From Pocillopora verrucosa (Eukaryota; Cnidaria; Anthozoa; Scleractinia; Pocilloporidae), in assembly GCF_036669915.1 (NCBI RefSeq), contig NC_089325.1:8138359-8202358 (forward strand): 64,000 nucleotides of DNA. The letters are read 5' to 3'. Made by a program: the position numbers and the translations under genes. Below the pieces are notes generated by a model. The model was not told where the DNA came from and did not search any database. It saw nothing but the letters and a program-made list of their open reading frames with translations. Numbering within the stretch: position 1 is the stretch's first letter; every line of letters begins with the position of its first letter. Positions 30,843-41,275 of the stretch are shown in pieces.

Positions 30843-33800
30843 TTACGCCAGAGAAGCGGAGATTATTTCACCGAAAGCGCCTTCGAAACACTGCTTCAGA
30901 TCACGATATGAAACCACCAACACAGACTGTTCGTCTCGTGACATAAGGCAAACTTTCTCGTTTGTCCCTGCTTCTAGCTGGAAAATGAAACAATGAAATG
31001 AAGTATTAGAATGTAATGACAAGAGGGATTAGATTCGATAATATCAGCTAAAACTGGAAAATCAGTCTAACTTAATTTTCAAAAGATAGAAAGACAAACA
31101 TTGTAAGAATTACAAAATCAAAACCGAAGTAATAACAAAAGCCCATCAGCCAATGAGAACGCAAAGTAAAAACTATCAAATTAATTGGAGCGCGGTGATA
31201 AAACTTTTTAAGTTACCAAAACCACCATCATCGTTTTCAAAAGAACTAACCTTGTTCAGACAGGCAACTATATGAGCCAAGTCTACCCATGGTGCACCAT
31301 TTTCAGTGACTTGGTGGAACAAGTAGTCTCTAAACAGCTTCAAAAGATATCGGTCACCAGTCTCCGACCAACTTGGATCCATAGTGAATCTGTAAAGTAA
31401 TGGGCACGAGTCAGAGGGAAATCAAACGGGATCCATTGCCTAACATTACATTGCCGGGTTTTTTTTTTAATTTTCGTGGATTTTGCGAATACACATCGAT
31501 CCTGAAGAAACATAGATATCATATGACGAAAATGACATATGACGAAATCAATCAGTCTGAAGGTGTTTACAGTGCAAGCAGAAACAATTAATACGAAGGC
31601 ACAAAACATACTCTGGTCGTTCATTGATGATTCCAATCTTGCAAAGGATTCTGAAAAGGCGCCCGTTCTCCATTTCCTGATAAAAAGAAAAAAATTATGT
31701 CGTTTAGCTTTGGCCATATGCGTTGAACATACAAATACCTAAAGACTAATAAAAACGTTAAATGTAAGGTTTAGATTGATTTAAGTTCGTCTATAACGAT
31801 TTTGAACTCATGGTTGTGTGTCTTGAAAAATTCTGCAAAAATTTTTTCCAATTGCTCAAACGAAGATTCCCGAACATTTGTATGCTGGTAATAAATTTTT
31901 ATATTATTACCTTAGCCAGCTCGCCCTCTAAAACATCGCACTTGACTTGCGCAGCGTCTAATTGTGTGTAAAATCTGGCTCCGATCATCGGCATAATGTC
32001 ATTCACGCTCTTCATGTGAGCTGCGATAGGACTGCCCAGAAGATAGCTGTCGGAGAGGGCAAAGTTTAGATTGAACAAAGACTTTCCAAAGCCGAGTAAC
32101 AAAACAACATAAAGGTCTACTTCTGTAGTTTCTTCTGAGAGCTTAAGATAAATAAAAATTAGCTTACATCTTAACAGTATATCCCAGTTTCTAAAGAAAG
32201 AAGTAACCAGGAACACTGCTACTCCTCCATAGTGTGCAAGCCCACCGAAAGCAGCCCCACTCCATTTTGTAAATTTTCTGAACAGTTTACACTCATGGGA
32301 GGATCGGAACACGTAGAGTGAAATGTCTAACCCGTGAACATAGCACAATAACATAGTCACCGGTCGTACCCAAACCTCTCGATTCGAAATCAAGCGCACT
32401 AACCACTAAGCTCCACGTCTCTCGCGGTAATGTACCAGAACAAATACGTATAAAATGATCTTCAAAGCTGGATTTAGTGTACATTACATTTCCCTTCCAC
32501 AAGTGTTGCTTTAAAAGGAACAACGACTGACACTTACATAATAAGGTTTTTAAGATCTGAGGAGTAGTTCATGGCCATGTACTCCAACGACTGTTGAATA
32601 TGTTCACGTTGCACAGCTTGAAGAGAGTAACACGCCAAGGCAAGGACTAGTTTACCAAGGGAAGTAAGATCCTCTTGCTGCGAGAGAAAATGAAGTATAA
32701 AGGAAAACGAGTAAGCTACAAAATTAATGTCCAAAGGTGAGAAATTTTGATGCTGCTATGCCATAAGACACAATGAAACAGGAACAAACGGACGCGATGC
32801 GATGGCGTGACACAGACACACAATCTGTTGTCAAGCGAGCAAGTAATTGTTACCAAGCGCATAAAGATCTCGGGAAATGCTGAGCAGGGTTTTTCATTTG
32901 CTTCTTTAAGGTTATAGGAAAAATAAGATTAACTCATGTTGGCTTGAACATATCACAGGAGTTAGGAAAAGGAGAACTTGCGAGCAAACTTTGATTTCAA
33001 TTTAAGATTTGTGACGCAACATGAATTACTCCTAAATAACAAGTTTACCACGGATTTACACTTGTCACGGTACTTCCTTGCACTACGGGAGAATCAGGAA
33101 CTCTTGCAAAACCTCTAGCACAAGCATTAGATTCAACCACATTAATGACGTACCTGGAAATGTGGAATCATAGCATTCGGGCTGTTACTTGCATCAAAAC
33201 TGAGAACATCGAATATCCCACAACCATTTATTCTTAATCTGCCAAGAAAACAAAATGAACGTTAACATTTTAATTAAGTTCAAAAAGAGAAAGTCGAAAA
33301 GAACAGAATGCAACGCAAAACAAACAGTTGTACACTCACCTTGAATTTCCGATTAATAAAATCTTGGAGGGATCAATGACTCTACAGGCCAGTCCAGATG
33401 CATGAACAGATCTCAGTGCAGACGACAACTGAATAATGTAACTCCAAATCAACCGTTCAGGCATGGGACTGCGGTGACCTGGCCGGTGTCTGTTTAACAT
33501 TCCGCCGGCACGAGGATGTGAGGGAAATACTAATGTACCATCGGGGTTCACGGGGAGATTGGAGTCTGGACCCGAAAAATGCCTCATAAGGAGTGTTTCG
33601 GCTCCAGGATGATAGTCGTACACGAAGACGAGAGCTGTGTGACGAATGAAGGTGGTTAATACGAGTCCTCGAAGCCGGAAAGCATTGATTCATTTCACAA
33701 GCGCAAAGGTATAACTTCTCAATCAGTTCCTATTACATATCTTAAATACTATTTCAGTATAGATTCATGCCTGTTGAATGTTCGAAAATGTGGAAAACAC

Positions 33801-36800
33801 TTAACCTGTTTTCAAACAAGGAATGATAAATAGAGACTTTCCAAGTCACTTCAAGTAGAAAAGGTCAGTTTCACCACTGAAGACAACAAGTCTGTTTCAG
33901 GGACTTCACAGGAGAATTAAATTGTTCAATGACATCGTTCCCTAAGATTGTTAAAATACGTTATTTTCTCCTCTACACTTACAATTATCTCCAAAAGACT
34001 TTGTTGTAAACACTTCTCTGAGACTGACGAGATTTGAGTGGCTGACTTTCTTCCACTGATCCACAAGAGCCATGGACTTGGTATTTACAAGTCGAAAAGC
34101 TAAACCACAAGAAACACTCTATGTAAGAACAAACATGGGGAAACAAGGAAACTGAATGACCCTATCACTGATGTACTGTCTGTCTGGCTGACTGACTGAC
34201 AGACCAACCGACTAATTGTCTGTCTGGTTGACTCACTGACTTACAGAAAAAGTAAGTCTCAAAGGCTGAATAACTGACTCACTGACTAGTTGACTGAATG
34301 ACATACTAAAAAAAATTTGGTTTCATCAACTGAGTTGATAATGTAAATTAGCCGCCGTAAAGAGTTTCAAAGCTGACGTCTTGAGCGTTAGCCCTTCATC
34401 AGAGCGAGATATTTCGTCAAATAAATCAAATCATCTTGTTCTACTCCCCCACCAGCCCAGCACTACAGTTTGTTTAGAAACTTTAACCCCCTCATTCATT
34501 TGACTGACATACTGTATAACGGAGTCTCCAAGTGACTGTCCGACTGGCCGAAGGACTGACTGGTTACCAGACTTCCTGACCCATAGACTGACTAGCTGAC
34601 CAACTAACTAATGACTCTCAAACTGACTAACTGATTGACAGACTGTCTGTCTTACTGCCTCGGTTCATTATCAAACGTTTCAATAATCAATCCACTTACA
34701 ATGTATTCTTCTAAGTATGTAAATAAGTCCATCTTTAGAATTTGTGGCTTTGTAGCAGGTAGTCATATAACCAAACGTCCTTTGTGCCTTCAGGGAAAAA
34801 AATTAAAACACATAGTACGTTAGCTAAAATATAACTGTCAGCTAAACACATTGTTACTTGCAAACTCAATAAAAGTGGAAAAATGAAATCTTATTCATCT
34901 TCTAACATCCATGAACACCTTTTTTATTTTTTTACATCACTAAACATCTGCCAAGCACCAGAGCCTGCTGCAGATCTTGTTCCTCATTAAACCCCCACCC
35001 CATCCCACCCCACCCCACCCCACCCATACCCCATTGAAAATAATTTAAACAAAGTAAAAGTTGGCCCAGCACATCCACTGAAAAAACCATTTTGGTTTTT
35101 GAATTAATCACAACATGTCAATTTAACTCTTCTTAATGCCATGATGTTTTCCATTTTATCTGCCTTCTTTGTAACTAATTTTTGTAACCTCAGTTAATTT
35201 ATAGGTTTTCTTTTTTTTAAAGTCAAGTTTACTGAATTTACCTGCTCAGTTGGGGTATCCAAGGGTTCTATTGGACACAGGGTGTGGTAACTGTCAACCT
35301 CCTGCGGCACAGCTAACAATGATATAGTACAAGTACATTCATCAGCAAAAGAAATAATTCTTTTCAGAAAGTAAGTTATATATTTGACAAACATTCCATG
35401 GGCCATGGACATGAGATGGAGGATACCCAACATGATGAGTAGCCTCACCGACAATATGTGGGAGGCAGAGAAATATCATACTAATAACAACCAGAAAATA
35501 CTTATGATGAAGAGCTAACTTCTGGCCTGGCATAGTATAGTTGCTCAAGTTCATGGTAGCTGCTCTACTCAAAACCTAGAATTGTACCATATCCACACAT
35601 CCATATTGAAATTAATGATATCATTTTTGCATGCCAGTCCCTCCAAACCTGCTCTTTTTTTTATATTTCTACCACTAACATAACATTACAAGGCTGCTTC
35701 TTACTGTTATCATCTGGGTCAAGCTGTGCCATACTTAGTGCATGTTGGTGAATGAGTTCCTGAAAAATGAGAAGGGAAACATTCAGATTTTCAGACAAAA
35801 CCACTTGATTTGTAAAAATGATTTTCTTAAGCCTGGTGTTCACTAAAAATGCATTCAGAGTTAGCTTTGAATCCTAAGAATGCTTACAGCCTGAAGAAAA
35901 GCTGAAAGTTGAAAACTCAAAGTCATAACTTTGATGAAATTTGAGTCACAAAAAAAAAAAAACAGAACATGTCCTTTTTCTCTATAATGTCTGAGGCCCA
36001 AGATAATGCTGGTTCTCAGAACCTCCTTGTGCTCAAAGTGCAACAATCTAAAAGTTTTCTCTAGGTCAAAAGCAGCAGAGTTATATGCAGAATCAGTATT
36101 CTGCTTAGGGTTTCCTGGTTTCATTTTCATTTGACAGTATCCCTCTGCATGTGAAAACCAGCACAACACAGAGCTTGAACCACTCAAACCAAAGGCTACC
36201 ACATACTCACTAATGGTTACTAACCTGTCGAATTTGAGTTGACATGGAGAAAGAATTGTTCCGTGTTTGAGTGCTTTGAAGATGTGCAAGGTGAGAAGGC
36301 TCTGACACATATGCCTGGTACGATGGGAAAAGCTAAAATAGACAAAATACACGTATTTCAGAAGGAAAAAACTATCTGCCACTTTTTCTTTAAGCATACA
36401 AGTACAAGTTTACTATCTCATATTAGTGATAAAGAGCATTCATGTTAGTAATCACAAAAGACATTAAAATCTACATTTAAAACATGTTTTCCTGACAAGG
36501 ACAACCAAATATTAAACAATATTTTTTCCATCAATTTAACAAGGTTTTTTTTTCAGTAAAAGTATAATTCTTACCACAGCAGGCTGCTGTTGTCCTTGTT
36601 GAGTGTAAAAGTAGGTTGTTCCACCAATGGATTCCATCTGCTGTGGAGCTGGAACATGTGCCTGGTTGTGTATTTGTGGCTGGGGGAGATTTTGGTTCTA
36701 AAGAAAACATAGAGGTTTAAAGAACTTTATATTGTTGTTGTGAGAGCAAAGATCAACTCCAAACCTCTTTAGATGTGTGGGCTACAAGACTATTGCCCTT

Positions 36801-37610
36801 GGAAATTGTTCTTGTGGCCATTCTAGGAACATGCAGGAACTGTAGGTAAAAAGTTATTGCTGATAGGGTTTGCACTGAAACTATCCTCAAATTACATACA
36901 AAATTGCCAAAACATAGCAAAACATAAGAAATAAATGCATTCAAAATAAAACACTCACTGCAGTAGATGGTAAAAATTCAAATGCTTGTGATGTGATTGG
37001 ATTGTGGTGTGCCTTTGGTGATCCAAGTGGTGGCTTGCTAGGAGAATGCAGTGGTGACACAGGACCTCCAGGTGCCAGGGATGAGGTAAATGCCTTCTTT
37101 GATGGGGAAAGAGGAGAGAGGTGCCCACCAAGGGAACCTGCAGGCATCTGAATAATGTAAAAAACAAGTTTAGTTACATGATCATGTTTGAACAAGTTAT
37201 CACACCTCAAAAGAAGCTCAGCTAGCCACTACTATATACATGGTAATTTAGTGATAACAACTGAGTTGAAAACGTAAATTAGCCACTGTAAAGGGTAAAA
37301 AAGCTGACATTTCATCATTAGCCCTTCATCGTCCATCACTCAGTTACATGATCATGTTTGAACAAGTTATCACACCTCAAAAGAAGTTCAGCTAACCACT
37401 ACTATATACATAGTAATTTAGTGTTAAAAACTGAGTTGAAAATGTAAATTAGCCACTGTAAAGGGTAAAAAAGCTGACGTTTTGTCGTTAGCCCTTCCTC
37501 GTCCATCGCTCTGACGAAGGGCTGACACTTGAAATGTCTGTTTTTTTTACCCTTTACAGTGGCCAATTTACGTTTTCAACTCAGTTGTTAACACTGAATT
37601 ACCTGCTATA

Positions 37611-37655
<45 letters not shown>

Positions 37656-39724
37656 TTTACTACCTTATACATGTCTGATTTCATGCTTGTATTTATAAAA
37701 TATAAATCATACAAAGTCAGAAATTAAAGTTGCAAAAAATTAAATAATTATTATCATATATAAATACAAGCACAGTCAGAATTTTATGTGCAGTGTAAAT
37801 AGCAGATATTATAAAACATGAAAGTGTTGAAAGGAAAATGACCAATAAGATCACATGACTGGTGAAAAGTAATCCAAATTTGATGGATTATCTAAAAGAA
37901 GACTGAAAGAGGTGACATTTTCAGATGTTTTCCAACTAACAGCAGAGCCAACAATACATTACCTTGTTTGTTGAAATCGACAACTGTGCCATGTTGCCAA
38001 CAAAGTTGTCATGAAGACCAGCTGTGTTGCTTTTGAACCCTCCACTTCTGAGCCCCTTGGGACCAACAGGTCCGTTATTCATCATTGGACCATTATTTAT
38101 AACATGTCCATTATTGGCAGGCCCTGATTGGAAGAGAAGAATAAGGAACTTCAGTCATGAAATTCCAATCATGAAATGTGGAAAGACAGATGATGTCACG
38201 AATAGTCAGATTGCAGTTGTAGCACATTCAATGAAAGCAACTCATGCTTTTCTCACAACTCTTATTTAACTAAAATTATTTTATCAATTTTTAACAGTTT
38301 CAGCCATTTATAAATTTCTTCAATTTCAGTTCTATGTAAAGTGCATTACATTATATTCATATAATTTTTTGCATTTTTGAAGTACAATAAAGTTATTATT
38401 ATTATTATTATTATTGTTACTACACTTACTGCTTATTTGCTGCTTACTTATTGTTACTACACTTTCAAGTAGAAGGATAATAAAAAGAAAGAAAATATCA
38501 CTGAAGAAATTATTTGATTTGACAAAAACTTCTCAGATCTAAAACTTTTGTAAAGGTATTGCAGAAAATGAAGAAAATTGATTAAAAAAAACAAAAGAAA
38601 TAGTACATAAGTGAGCACAATGAAAAAAATTCAGACAAGCCCCCTATGATCTTCAGGTTTGTGTAACAGGTGCCTTTGAGTGTGATGAGCCTTTTTAATA
38701 ATTTTATAATGGCTGATGCAGACAAATATTATGAACAAAAATATAGTTGTCAAGTCACATATGTCCTACTCAAAGTTCAGTTATCAACTGTAGTCTTCAA
38801 TTTTAAGATCTCACACCACTTCAGTGAATAAATTGTTTCTCGTGAGAGTACTCACTCAAAACTTTTTTACAAACTCAAAATAATAATTATAATAATAACA
38901 ATAACAATAAAACTGGCACAGCCAGCTGTGAAAATATGTTCTTAAACCTGTCCGATAGTAACTACAAAATTATTGACAGAACATATAAGCTATCTGTGAC
39001 ATTTTGGTTTAACCACACACGTTCATTGTTTTGAAAACGCAGACTGACGTAGATATAGACGTAAATGCACTTAGCTACTATGGTTCCATGACATAAAAAA
39101 GTTGTAAATCATTCACCACAACAATTCTATGAAGTTATGATCGAGTTTCTTCCTGTTCTTGAAACACAGTTCATTGCCTTGGGACATCTGCTTCTTCATT
39201 TAGACAGACCTCATTGCAGTACAACGCTACATAGTAATAGCGAAATTACTGAAAAATTGTGACATCTCTATTTACCTATCGCACTGATTTAGAATTCGTG
39301 TTTTTTTCCCTAAGCTGTCCTATACCCAAAGTTTTATTAGTTAAAATTTGAATTTTTTTAATAGACTTTGGTAGTCAATTCCATTTTATTTTGAATCTTC
39401 TAAACAGACCTCAACATTGTTTGTTGTTCAAAATTGTGCCTGCAAAATTTGCCAAAGATACTTCACGATTCCACCTTCTAACCTTGCTAAATAACTAAAA
39501 ATATATCTATCTACATTAAAATCACCTATAAAATATGCAAAGATCAAAAACGAATATCCCTCGACCGTTGTTTTATACGTACCCATTCGACCTTCGTTGG
39601 AAGAAGGCCTCGCATGAACAAACTGGCACTGATCGCCGTAGAAACAATATCCATTTGTATTGTAATAACGACATAACGTGGGCCTTGAGGATCTGTAACC
39701 AGTCGTTGAGTTTGAATGATTCAT
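30843..39724 (-). CDS. PAN3: PAN2-PAN3 deadenylation complex subunit PAN3, complete
   Basis: Sixteen exons, all phase-consistent, give 682 residues: 39724-39583, 38123-37963, 37147-36959, 36697-36575, 36332-36225, 35759-35705, 35312-35242, 34787-34700, 34099-33983, 33634-33340, 33238-33154, 32677-32538, 32046-31911, 31676-31612, 31389-31251 and 30977-30843. An in-frame TGA upstream fixes the ATG. An N-terminal CCCH finger (C18, C27, C33, H37; C-x8-C-x5-C-x3-H) is followed by a Pro/Ser/Gln-rich linker of about 200 residues. Then comes a pseudokinase ([42 protein letters not shown]) lacking a catalytic HRD. A coiled coil and C-terminal knob follow ([40 protein letters not shown]). PAN3 dimers bind poly(A) and recruit the PAN2 nuclease for the first step of mRNA deadenylation in the cytoplasm. 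Introns carry SINE and Penelope fragments; none breaks an exon. Confidence 0.93.
32300..32430 (-). mobile_element. tRNA-derived SINE-like fragment in PAN3 intron
   Basis: The minus strand reads CTTAGTGGTTAGTGCGC (32394-32410), an A-box-like block, then GATTTCGAATCGAGAGGTTT and a B-box-like GGTTTGGGTACGAC. No intact cloverleaf. Confidence 0.45.
34140..34650. repeat. Degenerate CTGA/CTGT tetranucleotide array, split by an insertion
   Basis: CTGACTGACTGAC-type units at 34150-34305 resume at 34505-34650. The 197 bp between them are a Penelope-type terminal repeat. Confidence 0.7.
34308..34504 (-). mobile_element. Penelope-type terminal repeat with 9-bp target duplication
   Basis: The insert begins A-rich, then TTTCATCAACTGAGTTGATA, CCGCCGTAAAGAGTTTC and GAGCGTTAGCCCTTCATCAG, and ends in the CAGTTTGTTTAGAAACTTTA block. 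TGACATACT occurs immediately on both sides (34299-34307 and 34505-34513), a direct repeat of the target. Confidence 0.75.
34993..35026. repeat. CCCCA-type pyrimidine microsatellite
   Basis: Tandem CCACC/CCCAC units in a PAN3 intron. Confidence 0.6.
37172..37511. repeat. 170-bp tandem direct duplication in a PAN3 intron
   Basis: Positions 37172-37341 and 37342-37511 are near-identical head-to-tail units, each starting AGTTACATGATCATGTTTGA and ending in GTCCATC(A/G)CTC. Each unit contains the inner part of a Penelope-type repeat. The first copy starts 25 bp from the splice acceptor of exon 3 (37147). Confidence 0.85.
37420..37660 (+). mobile_element. Palindromic Penelope-type terminal repeat
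   Basis: A left arm in minus orientation (AACTGAGTTGAAAATGTAAA ... TTAGCCCTTC) meets a right arm in plus orientation (CTGACGAAGGGCTGAC ... ACAGTGGCCAATTTACG ... CAACTCAGTTG), then the outer end CCAACGCAGCACCACAGTTT. Confidence 0.65.
38393..38418. repeat. (ATT)n microsatellite
   Basis: About eight ATT units in a PAN3 intron. Confidence 0.7.
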
Positions 39725-39798
39725 CACTTCACGATGATCGCGTTTTCAGATAATAATTCGCTGCTGAGACATTGTAAATAACCGACCTTCAGATTACC

Positions 39799-39810
39799 GC
39801 CGCCATTTTT
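39799..39810 (-). promoter_or_regulatory. YY1-like element AAAAATGGCGGC upstream of PAN3
   Basis: An exact match to the extended YY1 consensus on the PAN3 sense strand, about 75 bp upstream of the start codon, in a TATA-less context. Such elements sit near initiation sites of many animal housekeeping genes. Confidence 0.45.
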
Positions 39811-40129
39811 GATCGGTTCGTCTTGCGTTACTTTCATAAACGTGTGCGCACGCATGTTGACTAGGTTCAAGTCTACCTCTCTCAAGAGTTCAAGTGCACA
39901 AGAACTCGGCATATCCGGACAGGTGTACTGTTGGAAAACAAACGTGAATATTACATATAATTCTCATGTCATTTCTTCAGCAAATATCTAGAACGTATAT
40001 GAGCGCTTAAGTAATTTACAGGCTTCAATCCGTCTCAACATTTTAATTTGGTTGGATCTGAATTTCACTTTCTATGTCTTAAGGATAAATTTCAACTGTA
40101 CTGTACAGTTTTAATTTAGAGAAACCGGA

Positions 40130-40325
40130 CCAAACCTGAGTCTTGAAATAACTAAGGAGACATTTGCTGTCTTCGCTATGACTTTTGCAAATGGTTAGAC
40201 ATTCTAGACCTTTCGGATGAGGAGGATAAACCGCAGGCCCCGTCTCCTGCATCTTCTGGTTAGCGGTGGACGTAAAAGAACCCACGCACTTCCAGCAAAG
40301 AGCAAGGTACGTTCGTCCCAACCTC
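40130..40325 (-). repeat. Dispersed repeat-like block
   Basis: The phrases AAAAGAACCCACGCACTT and GCAAAGAGCAAGGTACGT, plus TCTAACCATTTGCAAA on the opposite strand, resemble a repeat I recall from coral intergenic DNA. It produces an 86-codon chance frame on the minus strand. Confidence 0.35.
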
Positions 40326-41275
40326 TCCAAATATAGCATACATGAAATACGAAACAGTAGTTACTGGTGCATCAAAAGTGCTTTAGAGGCTTGGGTTAAC
40401 TGAGGTAATACTGAGCATGGAAATCTAAAAAAAGGGCGTGGCTCTGTTACACTCAGTAAACTGAAACAAGCTGGTCTTGCTGTGCTTGGGAATGCCAAGC
40501 ACCTCACAACACTTTACATATGGCAGGTAAAGACAATTCAAAAACCAAAGTTATTAACATTTATTTATATTTTGTAAAATACTATTATTGACCCCTACAA
40601 CAATTACAACCATTTATCACTTTATCGTCTTAATCAGATACTTGCTTTCAGCTCAATTTCCATTTTTTTTTTTCTTTTTTAAAAAATAATCTAAAAAACT
40701 ACATACAATAACTGATTTTAGCAACAAACTTCAGGGCAGATTGGAACCAATAGTGGAATGAAATGACCACCGTTCAACATCTAAATGCATTATTACAAAA
40801 ATATGTCTGCACAAAATTTTAACTTACATTTGTTCGACAATAATTGATCAAATTATCTTTTAGCTAGACTACCCTATTTCTGGATTATATATGTTCCCAA
40901 ATTTCTATTTTTTTTTTAGTTCGTTATGATCAATTTTAGAGTGAGAATCTAATGGTAACTAATACGTTGCGACCATAAATTTAATCTACAAGGACAAATC
41001 CCCATTCACACAAAAATCAGAACCCCCTGTAAAGCAGCCAGTACAAAAAGGAAAAAAATTGAAAAACGATCGACGCTGACAACAAAAAATATTTCACCAC
41101 CACTCAAAAGTCCATAGTGTCAATGAAAAGAGAAGACCTGCTAGTTTTCATTACATATAGAGACTATCAAAGTAAAATGACCTAATATCTTTCTTAACTT
41201 ATTTAAATTACCATTTCATATTGTTATTATAAAACTCTTTATTAGTTCGTAGACGATGTTGTTGTCATAAGAGAA

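Larger units (their letters stand above)
39725..41275. other. Intergenic, PAN3 promoter side and ATP7 3' side
   Basis: 39725-39910 is probably PAN3 5' UTR and promoter. 40130-40325 resembles a dispersed repeat. Minus-strand AATAAA hexamers at 41238-41243 and 40560-40565 could end ATP7. No further gene is supported. Confidence 0.5.

Noticed and set aside
37172..37511. Possible CRISPR-like array
   Set aside because: Only two 170-bp units with no spacers, in an animal intron.
39724..39912. In-frame upstream extension of PAN3 from 39912
   Set aside because: The frame ends at a TGA just before the PAN3 ATG and lacks family similarity; better read as 5' UTR and promoter.
40079..40339. 86-codon minus-strand frame with several cysteines
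   Set aside because: The DNA looks like a dispersed repeat and no signal peptide or domain is present.
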